The notes beneath the pieces are model-generated. The model ran no database searches, was not told the DNA's origin, and saw only the letters and a list, made by a program, of their open reading frames with translations. A DNA stretch of 41,936 nucleotides from an uncultured Clostridium sp. (lineage in GTDB: Bacteria > Bacillota > Clostridia > Clostridiales > Clostridiaceae): contig CAKVEW010000030.1 of assembly GCA_934746015.1 (NCBI GenBank), positions 1 through 41,936 of the forward strand. The letters run 5' to 3'. This document shows positions 27,634 through 36,711 of this stretch, piece after piece. Both the position numbers and the translations under genes were made by a program. Positions within the stretch are counted from its first letter, which is position 1, and each line of letters starts with the position of its first letter.

Positions 27634-27661
27634 ATTATATTAAAATAACTCAAAAAGGCAA
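27634..27661 (-). promoter_or_regulatory. predicted promoter of the MgtE_N/CBS gene
   Basis: The minus strand reads TTGCCT, 16 bases, TATAAT, just past the terminator of the lipid kinase gene. The 5' UTR would be about 175 nt, enough for the upstream ORF and hairpins. Confidence 0.5.
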
Positions 27662-27670
27662 CTTATAAAT

Positions 27671-27697
27671 AAAAAAAAGCTACATAAGTAGCTTTTA
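27671..27697 (-). terminator. intrinsic terminator after the lipid kinase gene
   Basis: The minus strand AAAGCTACTTATGTAGCTTT hairpin is followed by a run of T residues. It begins 6 bases after the stop codon. Confidence 0.9.
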
Positions 27698-27702
27698 AAT
27701 TT

Positions 27703-28584
27703 CTATTTCACGCCTAAAACCTTAAGTCCACCTTTTATACATTTTATGTTAAGAGGGAAATCAGGTCCCTTTTCCCCATCTATGTCTGTTACAATATCCT
27801 CATTTGACTCAATATATATGTTATTTGTCTTAAAGTAAATAACATTATCAGAATCTAAATGTTCACCCTTTAATACTTTCACAAATAATGGTATAAGTTC
27901 AATAATAGGAATAGCCTTGAAAATAATAACATCTAGTAATCCATCAGAAGCACTTGCTCTAGTTGCAAGCTTAAAATTACCAGCCGTTTGTCCATTGAAT
28001 ACAAGCATAAAGTACATATTTCCTTCATACTCCATTTCTTCAGACTTAATTTTTATTGCAAGCTTTCTAAAGTTAGGTAATTCCTCTAAGCCCTTTAAAT
28101 AATATGCTAACTTTCCAATAGTATTTTTTAAATTAACATCTGTTTTTTGAGAAACATCAGTAAATAATCCAGTACTTGCTACATTAACAAAGTATTTATC
28201 ATTTATACTTCCTAAATCTACAGAGGTTACTTCTGAAGATAAAATTTGCTTACATGCTTTATTTATATCTGATGGCATACCCAAAAATTTTCCAAAGTCA
28301 TTTGCTGTACCAACTGGTAATATTCCTATTGGAACAGAAACACCAGCCTTAGCCATGGCATTTACTACATTATCTATAGTCCCATCTCCACCAGCAATTA
28401 AAACATAATGATAATTTGTATCTCTAAAATCATTGAAAGCATTAATTACATCTATTTCTTTGTCTATTCTATACGGGACAATAGTGTATCCTGCTTCTTG
28501 ATGAATTTTTATTACACTATCTAGATGATCTAATATTACATTTTCTCCAGAATATGGGTTATAGATAAATTTAACCTTCCTCAC
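27703..28584 (-). CDS. diacylglycerol kinase / YegS-type lipid kinase
   Basis: It should phosphorylate diacylglycerol or a related lipid with ATP, returning it to phosphatidic acid. The 293 residues show the N-terminal FIYNPYSG, the nucleotide motif IAGGDGTIDNVVNAM, LPVGTANDFGKFLGMP, and the C-terminal catalytic-base region DGLLDVIIF and DIDGEKGPD. GTG is chosen as start, since AAGGAGGGG stands just before it; an upstream ATG 11 codons earlier lacks a site. It is divergent from pssA, and both act in phospholipid synthesis. Confidence 0.9.
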   Translation of the reverse strand: MRKVKFIYNPYSGENVILDHLDSVIKIHQEAGYTIVPYRIDKEIDVINAFNDFRDTNYHYVLIAGGDGTIDNVVNAMAKAGVSVPIGILPVGTANDFGKFLGMPSDINKACKQILSSEVTSVDLGSINDKYFVNVASTGLFTDVSQKTDVNLKNTIGKLAYYLKGLEELPNFRKLAIKIKSEEMEYEGNMYFMLVFNGQTAGNFKLATRASASDGLLDVIIFKAIPIIELIPLFVKVLKGEHLDSDNVIYFKTNNIYIESNEDIVTDIDGEKGPDFPLNIKCIKGGLKVLGVK

Positions 28585-28760
28585 TTTACCCCTCCTTATT
28601 TTATAAAAGCAAATCATTTTCTAAAAATTTATTTAAATTATAACATATTACTATACTACTATATTTTTCTTATAAATCAAATTATTTATTAGTCTCAAAT
28701 CTTAATTTTATATTAATAATTATTTAAATACTTTAAAGGCTTATATTTTTGTAAAAATTA

Positions 28761-28769
28761 TGATATAAT
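28761..28769 (+). promoter_or_regulatory. extended -10 promoter of pssA
   Basis: TGATATAAT fits an extended -10 element; the -35 is weak. The predicted start lies about 55 bases before the pssA ATG. Confidence 0.5.
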
Positions 28770-28830
28770 AATGCATTGATAATAAGATTAAGGCAAAAAT
28801 TCAATCGACCTTAAAATCAGGAGTGATTAT

Positions 28831-29352
28831 ATGAGAAAAAGTTGTATTCCTAATATTTTTACATTTATTAACTTATCATGTGGCATAATATCTATTTTAT
28901 ACACTTTCGAAGGAAATTATTTATTTGCTAGCTTTTTTATACTAATAGCAGCACTTGTAGATAGATATGATGGAAGAATAGCTAGATGGTTAAATGTTTC
29001 TAGCGAACTTGGTAAGGAATTAGATTCCCTTGCTGACCTTGTTTCCTTTGGTGTTGCACCATCTATTTTAATGTTTTTAATGTATCAATTAAGAAATGTA
29101 GGACCAGCAGGTCTAATAGGTACAATAGTATTATTAGCTTTCCCTATTTGTGGAGCTTATAGATTAGCTAGGTATAATACCTCCACTTTTGATGGAGTCT
29201 TTACAGGGGTTCCTATAACTATTACTGGAAGCTTTATTGCTATATTTGCATTTTTTACAATTAATCGTGCAGTAAGCCCATTGATTCCAATAGTTTTACT
29301 AATATTAGGTGCTTATCTTATGGTTAGTACATTTAAATTAAAGAAAGTATAA
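28831..29352 (+). CDS. pssA: CDP-diacylglycerol--serine O-phosphatidyltransferase
   Basis: An integral membrane enzyme that makes phosphatidylserine from CDP-diacylglycerol and serine, leading to phosphatidylethanolamine. The 173 residues contain the complete CDP-alcohol phosphotransferase signature D-G-x2-A-R-x8-G-x3-D-x3-D (DGRIARWLNVSSELGKELD and following SLAD), with about six membrane helices. The first Asp-bearing segment DRYDG has Arg-Tyr where many relatives have Met-Leu or Gly-Phe. The start ATG follows AGGAGTGA. It is alone on the plus strand, opposite the lipid kinase. A decarboxylase gene (psd) is not in the window. Confidence 0.92.
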   Translation: MRKSCIPNIFTFINLSCGIISILYTFEGNYLFASFFILIAALVDRYDGRIARWLNVSSELGKELDSLADLVSFGVAPSILMFLMYQLRNVGPAGLIGTIVLLAFPICGAYRLARYNTSTFDGVFTGVPITITGSFIAIFAFFTINRAVSPLIPIVLLILGAYLMVSTFKLKKV

Positions 29353-29370
29353 TAATTGTTTATATAAAAA

Positions 29371-29403
29371 TAATAAGGAGTTGCTTAAGCAGCTCCTTAT
29401 TAT
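29371..29403. terminator. bidirectional terminator after pssA
   Basis: ATAAGGAGTTGCTT/AAGCAGCTCCTTAT is a 14-bp stem with one G-U pair and T-rich flanks on both strands, between convergent genes. The stem shares GGAGCTGC with other terminators in the window. Confidence 0.8.
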
Positions 29404-29444
29404 AATGGAAAATGTAAAATTATTTCTGCATTACCCAAAAGCAT

Positions 29445-29801
29445 TTATTCATCTTCATCCTCTCTTGATGAAGAATTTTGAAATTCCACCTCATTATTAA
29501 TTTCTGTTAATATATTATCTTTTATAGCTTTTTCATCTATAAAGCTTTTCTTTATCTTACAATACTTAACATAGGATGTGTTACACTCATCTACGGCCTT
29601 TATTATTTCGTCTATTATTTCCCCTAGATTATCAGCTCTTTTCACAGCCTCTTTAACATCACTTTTTTTAGCTTCAGATATATTATTAAGCTCGTAGGCA
29701 CCTCCTATTAATAACCTATAGGAGTTTACTAAAGAATTTAATAAGGTAGTTAGGTTACTTATATCAGTATATTGATTATTTATTAGGCCTCTATAAGACA
29801 A
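29445..29801 (-). CDS. small hypothetical helical protein
   Basis: The 118 residues are not recognised. The sequence is mostly charged and helix-forming (KSDVKEAVKRADNLGEIIDEIIKAVDEC) with an acidic tail (SSSREDEDE) and no membrane segment or signal. It begins at TTG, preceded by AGGTGA at short spacing and by an in-frame stop, so no longer start exists. It lies 16 bases after the 29818-30534 gene and presumably shares its transcript. Both may be lineage-specific; a role in sporulation is only suggested by the upstream genes. Confidence 0.6.
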   Translation of the reverse strand: MSYRGLINNQYTDISNLTTLLNSLVNSYRLLIGGAYELNNISEAKKSDVKEAVKRADNLGEIIDEIIKAVDECNTSYVKYCKIKKSFIDEKAIKDNILTEINNEVEFQNSSSREDEDE

Positions 29802-29817
29802 TTAATCACCTGCTTAT

Positions 29818-30534
29818 TTACCTATTTTTCATTTCCATAACAAATTCATCATCAAGCTTATTGAAAATTTTCTCTCCAATATTAAATTGATTTTCTATCT
29901 CTTTTGTACTTTTACAAGTACTTCTTATATTTACAAGCTCACAGTTTATATTTCTTATTACTTCTTTTAGAATTTCCCTTGCATTATTAAATATTTCATC
30001 CATAATGGCCTCTATATTATCATAATTTAAATTTTTACAATTAAGTTCTTTTAAATTATTATTATATATATCTTCAAGGGCACCTATATACTTATCTATA
30101 ATTTGATTTTCATCTGTTTGAGAAATTGGCATTCCTACATTAATTATTAATTTTTTATAATCATTATAAAGATTTCTAAAAGCTTTAGCATAATAATCCA
30201 TTAATTGCCTAATATTAAATCCATTTTTATCTAAGCAATTTGACATTTTAAGTTCTTGTATAAACTTCATAAAACTCTTTGAATAATTTAATAGTTGTTC
30301 CTCTATTTTTTTATCATTTATGTTAATTAAATTTTTTATATTTTCTACAGTAAAGCCAGCATCTTCTCTTCTATCTTCTAAATAATCTAAATCCTGTAGT
30401 ATTTCCCTATTATTACTCTTCGAATTATTATAATCAGTATCATCATAATCCATAGAATTACTTTCACTGTTATACCTAAACTCATCACTAAAGACTACTG
30501 GAACAAAAAAATCCTTTGGTATTGAAATAAACAT
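29818..30534 (-). CDS. hypothetical helical cytoplasmic protein
   Basis: The 238 residues are not recognised. After a short hydrophobic start (MFISIPKDFFVPVVF) comes an Asn/Asp/Ser/Tyr-rich linker (about 18-45), then long helices through to the end (for example KIEEQLLNYSKSFMKFIQEL and LDDEFVMEMKNR). No catalytic motif or Cys cluster is seen. It starts 11 bases downstream of rubrerythrin, so it is probably part of the same transcript. The downstream 118-residue gene follows at 16 bases, and the two may work as a pair. Confidence 0.65.
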   Translation of the reverse strand: MFISIPKDFFVPVVFSDEFRYNSESNSMDYDDTDYNNSKSNNREILQDLDYLEDRREDAGFTVENIKNLININDKKIEEQLLNYSKSFMKFIQELKMSNCLDKNGFNIRQLMDYYAKAFRNLYNDYKKLIINVGMPISQTDENQIIDKYIGALEDIYNNNLKELNCKNLNYDNIEAIMDEIFNNAREILKEVIRNINCELVNIRSTCKSTKEIENQFNIGEKIFNKLDDEFVMEMKNR

Positions 30535-30545
30535 AAGCTCCCTCC

Positions 30546-31088
30546 TTAAGCATTTGAAACTTTACAATAAGGTTTAAAATACGCTCTTGGATACTTACAT
30601 AGTGGACAAATTAATGGAGCCTCTTCCCCTTCATGGATGTATCCACAATTCATGCATATCCATAAAGAGTTTGCTGGGCCCTTAAACATTGTTCCATCTT
30701 CAATCTTATCATAAAGTTCCTTAAATCTCTTTGAATGAGATTCTTCAACTTCTCTAAGTTCCTTATAGAAATCAGCTATTTCATTAAAGCCCTCTGCTCT
30801 AGCTTCTTCTTCAAATTTCTTATATACATTTTCCTCTTCATTAGTTTCTCCTAAAATACTATCCATCAAGTTATTTTTAGTACATCCAATTAAGTTTAAA
30901 TGTCTCCCTAATACTTCTCTTGCATGAGCTAATTCATTATGTGCAGTTTCATCAAAAATTTCTGCAACCCATTGATATCCATCAATTCTAGCCTTTTCAG
31001 CATATAAATTATATTTAGTTCTAGCTCTTGATTCACCTGCAAAGGTTCTAAAAAGATTTTGTTCAGTTTTACTTCCTTTAAGATCCAT
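30546..31088 (-). CDS. rbr: rubrerythrin
   Basis: A diiron peroxidase protecting anaerobes from hydrogen peroxide, taking electrons through its rubredoxin domain. The 180 residues have the ferritin-like four-helix domain (about 1-140; first Glu in TFAGESRART, E-x2-H motifs in ETAHNELAH and EVEESHSKRF) and a C-terminal rubredoxin-like site CMNCGYIHEGEEAPLICPLC. The length fits classic rubrerythrins. It lies 73 bases after spoVR and may be read from that operon or from its own promoter. Confidence 0.94.
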   Translation of the reverse strand: MDLKGSKTEQNLFRTFAGESRARTKYNLYAEKARIDGYQWVAEIFDETAHNELAHAREVLGRHLNLIGCTKNNLMDSILGETNEEENVYKKFEEEARAEGFNEIADFYKELREVEESHSKRFKELYDKIEDGTMFKGPANSLWICMNCGYIHEGEEAPLICPLCKYPRAYFKPYCKVSNA

Positions 31089-31161
31089 GATATTCTCCTG
31101 TAAATTTATATATATTTATAGATTATGCAATCTCTTATTTATTTGTGAAATAAAAGGTTTC

Positions 31162-32532
31162 CTAATTAATATATATATTTCTATCTTCATTACATACTAT
31201 TTCCATGGACTTATTATCCTTGTTCTTAGTTAGTAATATTACACTTCTTCCCCATAAATCTTGGATATACTTTAAAGTTTCTTTAGCATAAGATAATTCT
31301 AATTCTCTTCCATCAAATTTATGCTCTAAAGTCAAGCTTAAATCTCTTTTATTCAAATTAATAACTCTTATATATGGAATTGATGCAACACCACAAGTAT
31401 CTGCTAAATAATTTCTAATTTCCATCCATCCCTCTTCATCTGGTACTTCTTTAACAATGTAATCAAAGCTTTTCTTGGCATACTGGAATAAGTTTAGTTC
31501 CTGACAAAGTTCCCTAGTTAAATATCTCCTAAGAAATGAACTATCCCTTTCATTTTTTCTAACATCGAATACTTTTTCTTTTCCATATCTCTTTTCTATA
31601 TCTTGAAAAACCTTGAATCCTATATAATAAGGATTTAATCCACCTACAATAGGTGAAACTACATCATTATGTCGTTTTAAAAATTCAAAATGTAATCCAT
31701 CATCTAGATTTAAGGATTTTAATATATTATAATGCCAAAAGCTTGCCCATCCTTCATTCATTATCTTCGTTTCAATTTGAGGTATAAAATATTCTGTTTC
31801 TCTCTTTACTATTTTTAATATATTTTTACCCCATTCTTCTAAAGAACCGTATTTTATAATAAATCCTAATAAATCCTCAGAAGGTTCTAATGGTATTTTA
31901 GATACATCTGGAAATGGTATTTCTTCATATTCATCTAATATTCCCTTATTTTCTTTTTTAGAATTATAATCCGAAATAATACTATTCTTAAGTTCTTCTT
32001 CAGATAATTCTTTAATTCCAACTGTTCTAGGAATTTGATATCTTATTGCATGAGCTGCATCTAATATCTTCTCTACCTTTTCATATCCTATACTTGGATC
32101 ATTAATATATCCTCTTATTATTTCAGCATCTAGCTTAAACATTTCAATAACATTATTTGCCTTTGTTCCTTCAACAAACAATCTATTATTAGCAAAAAAA
32201 TCATTATGCCCATATACATGAGCCATAGTTAATATTTGTAATAACAATGTATTTTCTTTCATTAAATAACCAAGACAAGGATCTGAATTTATTACCATTT
32301 CATAGGGTAATCCTGTCATATTTAACGAATATAGAGTTTTATTCTTATCATAGGCCTTTCCATAACTCCAATGTGGATATTTTGAAGGCATACCTAAATA
32401 TGCCTCATATCCTAACATTTCATTAAAACCTATTATTTCAAATTCTTGAGGGTAAAAATTAAGGCCAAACTCCCTTGCCTTACTTTCAATTATTTCATTC
32501 CATTCTTCTAAAGTCTTAAGATTGTATTCCAT
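31162..32532 (-). CDS. spoVR: SpoVR-family protein
   Basis: In Bacillus SpoVR is needed for spore cortex formation; its biochemical activity is unknown. The 456 residues are full length and contain typical motifs: YGHNDFFANN, MNEGWASFWHYNILKSL, YYIGFKVFQDIEKRYG and LTLEHKFDGREL. His and Glu in the first two motifs suggest metal binding (inference). ATG lies 2 bases after the yhbH stop, and its AAGGAGGAG is within the last yhbH codons, so translation is coupled. The order prkA-yhbH-spoVR matches the conserved E. coli yeaG-yeaH-ycgB set. Confidence 0.95.
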   Translation of the reverse strand: MEYNLKTLEEWNEIIESKAREFGLNFYPQEFEIIGFNEMLGYEAYLGMPSKYPHWSYGKAYDKNKTLYSLNMTGLPYEMVINSDPCLGYLMKENTLLLQILTMAHVYGHNDFFANNRLFVEGTKANNVIEMFKLDAEIIRGYINDPSIGYEKVEKILDAAHAIRYQIPRTVGIKELSEEELKNSIISDYNSKKENKGILDEYEEIPFPDVSKIPLEPSEDLLGFIIKYGSLEEWGKNILKIVKRETEYFIPQIETKIMNEGWASFWHYNILKSLNLDDGLHFEFLKRHNDVVSPIVGGLNPYYIGFKVFQDIEKRYGKEKVFDVRKNERDSSFLRRYLTRELCQELNLFQYAKKSFDYIVKEVPDEEGWMEIRNYLADTCGVASIPYIRVINLNKRDLSLTLEHKFDGRELELSYAKETLKYIQDLWGRSVILLTKNKDNKSMEIVCNEDRNIYIN

Positions 32533-32534
32533 TT

Positions 32535-33710
32535 TTACTCCTCCTTTAGCTCTTTAGATAACATTAACTTTAAAGCTATCCATAAATCCTTTTTCTCTTT
32601 AACTATTACAGAAATAAAATTTTTACGTATTATTTCCTTATTAAATCTATAATACATAGTTGTTGAATAAGTAGAAGGTAGTAATTCTGCATATCCAAAC
32701 ATATTACTTATATCGCATAATTCTCTTACTGATTTCATAGCTCTTTCATTATCTTCACTCCAGTTATCCCCATCACTAGCATAAAGTGGATAAATATTCC
32801 ACATCTCTGGTGGATATTTCTCTTTAATTATTTTTAAAGCTTCATTAATTCCACTAGAAATATATGTGCCACCAGATTCTGCTTTATGGAAAAACTCAAA
32901 TTCATTTACTACTTTTGCTACTGTTGTATGAGATATAAATTCAAAGGCAATATTAGTATATTTTCTTTTTATAAACCTTGATAAAACAAAAAATAATGAT
33001 CTTGCCATATACTTCTTACTACTATCCATAGATCCTGAAACATCCATAATAAAAATCATTACTGCATTACTTTCCTTCTTAGGTTTCTTTTTTATCTTAT
33101 GATATCTAAGGTCTTCCTCTTTAAAAGGAAACCTTGTTATTTTACTGTCTATTCCAGCTTCAATTAATGCTCTTTTTTTACCTTGCTTTCTTGAAAGCTT
33201 TGAAATTACAGTTTTTTTCTTTGCAAGCCTTGGATTTATTCCATATCTTTGATATCCACGCTTTCTACCTGAACTTTCTGTTACTATTTCTGAATATTTT
33301 TTTCTATCTAAATTAGGTAATTCTAAATCTTCTACTATATAATCCATAAGCTCTTCTAATGTTACTTCAGTTTCATATACATCTTCCCCTGGGGAATTAC
33401 CTGCTCCTGAATTACCTGCATTTCCAGAGTTTTTACTTCCATCTCCAATTTTGTCTCCACGTTTTTCTTGTCCTGTCCCAGTAGCTACCCCTTTATTATT
33501 TTTGCCAAATACAAATTGGTATTCCTTTATTCCTCTAATAGGAATTTTAAATTTCTTATTTTTACTTTCACCTATTATACTTTCTTCTGAAAGTATATCT
33601 CCTAAGTTTTCTTTTATAGACTTTTCTACTAACTGTCTATGTCTTCTCCTGTCTTCTATAGATCTATCATGCTCCAATGGATTATCTGTATTGTCTCTAA
33701 AGATTGCCAT
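32535..33710 (-). CDS. yhbH: YhbH/DUF444 von Willebrand A-like protein
   Basis: The 391-residue sporulation-associated protein has a basic N-terminal region ([17 protein letters not shown]) and a Gly/Asn/Ser-rich linker (about 85-115). The C-terminal vWA-like domain carries the metal-site motif IMDVSGSMD. The function is unsettled; it is co-inherited with PrkA and SpoVR, which suggests it is a partner or substrate of the kinase (family knowledge plus inference). ATG follows the prkA stop by 4 bases, giving tight coupling. Confidence 0.94.
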   Translation of the reverse strand: MAIFRDNTDNPLEHDRSIEDRRRHRQLVEKSIKENLGDILSEESIIGESKNKKFKIPIRGIKEYQFVFGKNNKGVATGTGQEKRGDKIGDGSKNSGNAGNSGAGNSPGEDVYETEVTLEELMDYIVEDLELPNLDRKKYSEIVTESSGRKRGYQRYGINPRLAKKKTVISKLSRKQGKKRALIEAGIDSKITRFPFKEEDLRYHKIKKKPKKESNAVMIFIMDVSGSMDSSKKYMARSLFFVLSRFIKRKYTNIAFEFISHTTVAKVVNEFEFFHKAESGGTYISSGINEALKIIKEKYPPEMWNIYPLYASDGDNWSEDNERAMKSVRELCDISNMFGYAELLPSTYSTTMYYRFNKEIIRKNFISVIVKEKKDLWIALKLMLSKELKEE

Positions 33711-33714
33711 TATA

Positions 33715-35637
33715 TCAATCCTTCCATAAGTTGTTTGCTGCGTATTTAAGTATTACATCACAACAATGTAGGCAATATCCATTATTTTGCATTTCCTCAA
33801 CCATAGAATGATACTTTTCCGCTTGCTCTGAATCCCTAACTCTAGACTTAGTTATTATTCTAGATAAATCTTTTACAGATGCCATAAGTTTCTTTTCTAT
33901 TGCTTCCTTTAAAGGTTCGTAAGAAGAATAATCTATTTTGCTGCCATTTCTAACTAAATAGAACATATATGAAGTTACATCTGCTCTAAATCCCTTGCAA
34001 GAATTTTCTGAAACTCCAATTTGTTCTTCTATACTTCTCATAAATTCTTCATCTGGATTTAACTCTTCACCAGTAGATATATCCTTTATTTTACTCTTAT
34101 TTACAAAAGCTTCTGCATTATCTATATAATTATCAAAAAGACTTTCTGCTTGTTCTCTAAAGGAATGAATAAATGCCTTAGTAATTTCCTTTTCTAATAT
34201 CTTGTTATATTCTTTTCTTATGGTATCTTGAATAAATCCTAGATACTTTTTCTTATCTTCTATAGCTATATCCAACTCTTTAACAGATTTAATTATACTT
34301 TCCATTATGCTAAGTGGGTTAATACAGTTATGCTCTGAACTAGATAAGGCATTATCTATTGTCTTAACAATAAATCTTGTACTAATTCCCTTCATACCTT
34401 CATAAGATCCAGCTTCTTCTCTAAGTTCACTTATATCTATTCTCTTAGTTCCACCCTTTTCTACTATTTCTTCCCCATTATATATCTTAAGCTTAGTTAT
34501 AGGGTCTACCTTAGTTGAAGGTGATAACCTTGATAAAATTGCAAACATAGCTGCAATTTCAATGGTATGTGGAGCTATATGAGCATTAAAGTTACTTTTC
34601 TTTAATATCTTTTTATAAATTTTCACTTCCTCATCAAGCTCTAAGCAGTATGGAACTTCAATTTTAACAATTCTATCTAGTATAGCTTCGTTAGTGTGAT
34701 CTGACTTAAATTTATTCCATTCTGCTTCATTAGAGTGTGCAATTATAACTCCATCAAAATAAATCATAGAACCCTTTCCAGGTGATGGAATAGATTTTTC
34801 TTGAGTGGCTGTAATAATAGTATGAAGATATTCAACATCATTTTTAAATACTTCTATAAATTCAACTAAGCCTCTATTTCCAACATTAAAAGCACCATTT
34901 AATGAAAAGATTCTTGGGTCATCTTCTGGATAAATATCCATTTTTGAAATATCTATAGACCCTGTTAAAATAGAAGTATCCTGATTATTTGGGTCTACAG
35001 GTGGTACTACACCAATACCCTTTCTTGATCTAATAGAAAATTCCTTTCTTTCTACTGGGAAATTTTCATATTCTCCATTATAATCATTTAATAATTTATA
35101 CCTACATACTGGACATAAATCTCCTTCTATTTTACTTCCTAATAACTTTTCAAATTCTGGTCTTAAATGAGTTGGGATTAAATGTAGAGGCTCCTCATGC
35201 ATAGGACATCCCTTTAAAGAATAAATTGGTTCACATTCTACTAAAGCTCTCTTTAAAGATTCTACTAACGAAGACTTTCCTGCACCAACTGGACCAACTA
35301 AATATAATACTTGCCTAGCTTCTTCTCCATTCATAGAAGCTGAATGAAAGTAATTCACAAGTTTCATAATTATCTTATCAATACCAAAGAAATCATCCTT
35401 AAAGAATCCATATCTTCTTATAGAATCATTGCCATATATTTTTTTTACCTTAGGATTTTCTTCACCTTTTAGTACTTCAACTCCCTTACTAACTACCATG
35501 TCATAGATTCGACTGTGCGAAAGCTTAGCTATATCTGGGTTGTCCTTAACTAGCTCTAAATAATCCAAAAATGTTCCTTCAAATTTTTCTTTATTTCTGC
35601 TTTCTCTATCACTTTTTATAAATTCCTTGAAATTCAA
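33715..35637 (-). CDS. prkA: PrkA AAA+ serine protein kinase
   Basis: PrkA is a sporulation-linked ATPase/kinase (some reports favour a protease role). The 640 residues show the Walker A motif [17 protein letters not shown] near 115, the conserved [12 protein letters not shown] and CPVCRYKL, an AAA module with [13 protein letters not shown], and the C-terminal PrkA kinase-like domain. The length is normal. TTG is the start, placed after AAGGAGGGG. A CATACTT sequence at 35731-35737 (minus strand) could be a sporulation-sigma -10, but the -35 is not convincing. It leads the prkA-yhbH-spoVR operon. Confidence 0.95.
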   Translation of the reverse strand: MNFKEFIKSDRESRNKEKFEGTFLDYLELVKDNPDIAKLSHSRIYDMVVSKGVEVLKGEENPKVKKIYGNDSIRRYGFFKDDFFGIDKIIMKLVNYFHSASMNGEEARQVLYLVGPVGAGKSSLVESLKRALVECEPIYSLKGCPMHEEPLHLIPTHLRPEFEKLLGSKIEGDLCPVCRYKLLNDYNGEYENFPVERKEFSIRSRKGIGVVPPVDPNNQDTSILTGSIDISKMDIYPEDDPRIFSLNGAFNVGNRGLVEFIEVFKNDVEYLHTIITATQEKSIPSPGKGSMIYFDGVIIAHSNEAEWNKFKSDHTNEAILDRIVKIEVPYCLELDEEVKIYKKILKKSNFNAHIAPHTIEIAAMFAILSRLSPSTKVDPITKLKIYNGEEIVEKGGTKRIDISELREEAGSYEGMKGISTRFIVKTIDNALSSSEHNCINPLSIMESIIKSVKELDIAIEDKKKYLGFIQDTIRKEYNKILEKEITKAFIHSFREQAESLFDNYIDNAEAFVNKSKIKDISTGEELNPDEEFMRSIEEQIGVSENSCKGFRADVTSYMFYLVRNGSKIDYSSYEPLKEAIEKKLMASVKDLSRIITKSRVRDSEQAEKYHSMVEEMQNNGYCLHCCDVILKYAANNLWKD

Positions 35638-35857
35638 AATGACTCCCCTCCTTTTTATAAAATATATTCATTCTCCATGTTTATATATGACAAATATTTA
35701 AGTCATAAATATTTCCCTTTAATTTTCTATAAGTATGCAAAAATAATTAAATAGTGATAAAAAGTTTCTTATATTAATATGCTTGTTAATATAATTTGTT
35801 AGTTTAATAATTAACAACATTGATAAATTAATAATTATTACTATTTGATAACAATTA

Positions 35858-35886
35858 TTGATTTATTGATTATAATATAGTATACT
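35858..35886 (+). promoter_or_regulatory. promoter of the 43-codon ORF
   Basis: TTGATT, a 17-base spacer and TATACT lie 36-64 bases upstream of the small ORF. The remaining 35638-35857 gap is AT-rich with no gene seen. Confidence 0.6.
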
Positions 35887-35921
35887 AATGGAAAATAAAA
35901 ACATATAAAGGGGTGTTAAAT

Positions 35922-36053
35922 ATGGACGGAATTGCATGTGCATTAAGCAAAAAATGTAGAAGAGAAAAATCAGAGGAAATCGTAAAGAAAATGAATCAAG
36001 AACAAGAAGCATACGAAAATATTTACGATGATGAAAATAAAAAAAATAAATAA
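35922..36053 (+). CDS. 43-residue small protein, unknown
   Basis: A short frame with all signs of a real gene: promoter, AAAGGGG 8 bases upstream, ATG, 43 codons, TAA, then a strong terminator 35 bases later. The protein begins MDGIACALSKKCRREKSEE, has two Cys (6 and 12) and a charged helix, and ends in a Lys/Asn-rich tail (ENKKNK). No membrane segment is present. Both neighbours are transcribed from the opposite strand, so it stands alone. No homologue is recognised. Confidence 0.7.
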   Translation: MDGIACALSKKCRREKSEEIVKKMNQEQEAYENIYDDENKKNK

Positions 36054-36087
36054 TATAGATTAATGTTGATACATTAAATAATTCGCC

Positions 36088-36120
36088 AAAATAGCTGTCT
36101 ACTGTAGACAGCTATTTTTA
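36088..36120. terminator. bidirectional terminator
   Basis: AAAATAGCTGTCTAC/GTAGACAGCTATTTT is a perfect 15-bp palindrome with T-runs on both strands, between the small ORF and the end of the ABC operon. Confidence 0.92.
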
Positions 36121-36124
36121 TGGA

Positions 36125-36700
36125 TTATTCAATATTAAATGCCTCTATTGAATTGTTTATAACATCTGTTGTACTTTTAAAATTAATTTCACCAGAAACA
36201 GCATTGTTATTATGCTTACGCTTTAAATATTTAATATTATAATTTATCATCATTATATTAGTATCAAAAACTTCTTTATCAAAACTTAAACCCTTAGGTA
36301 CTTCAAAAATATATTCTTTTTCTTCACTTGGAGAAAAGAAAATACTATAATTTTCTTCTTGTCTATCTTCATAATTATTAAGATATTCCCTCATTTTTAA
36401 GTCATATCCTTCAAATATAGGGCCAAGACTTATAGAGTCTCCATTCCTGCTTTCTAATTGAAATTTTAATTTTATATCACTTATAATCCCATAATACTTA
36501 CTATTATTTTTTATACCTACTTTGATTTTATATTTATAATCATCTTCTTCAAAGCCTAAATATCTTGTGCTAGATTCTGGAACATTAATTGCTCCATGAA
36601 AGTATGTTTTTCTATCACCATATAGAAATTTAAATCCTAAGAGAGAAATAAATAAAAACATAAAAATTCCTAAACTTACTTTAAAAAACTTTTTATTCAT
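36125..36700 (-). CDS. membrane-anchored accessory protein, copy 2
   Basis: The 191-residue protein has one N-terminal membrane helix (about 5-25, VSLGIFMFLFISLLGFKFLYG) and a beta-rich domain probably outside the cell (inside-out topology inferred from the Lys-rich start). It is a clear paralogue of the 37458-38015 product: shared YxGFEEDD/EGE, YKIKVxIKNNSxYY and KGLSFxKExFDTN blocks. The function is unknown. It follows the second permease by 11 bases and ends the operon. Confidence 0.72.
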   Translation of the reverse strand: MNKKFFKVSLGIFMFLFISLLGFKFLYGDRKTYFHGAINVPESSTRYLGFEEDDYKYKIKVGIKNNSKYYGIISDIKLKFQLESRNGDSISLGPIFEGYDLKMREYLNNYEDRQEENYSIFFSPSEEKEYIFEVPKGLSFDKEVFDTNIMMINYNIKYLKRKHNNNAVSGEINFKSTTDVINNSIEAFNIE

Positions 36701-36711
36701 TATATTTCCCC

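Noticed and set aside
35731..35737. Sporulation-sigma (SigE-type) promoter of prkA
   Set aside because: CATACTT resembles the -10, but I could not find a fitting -35 at the right distance, so it is only mentioned in the gene entry.
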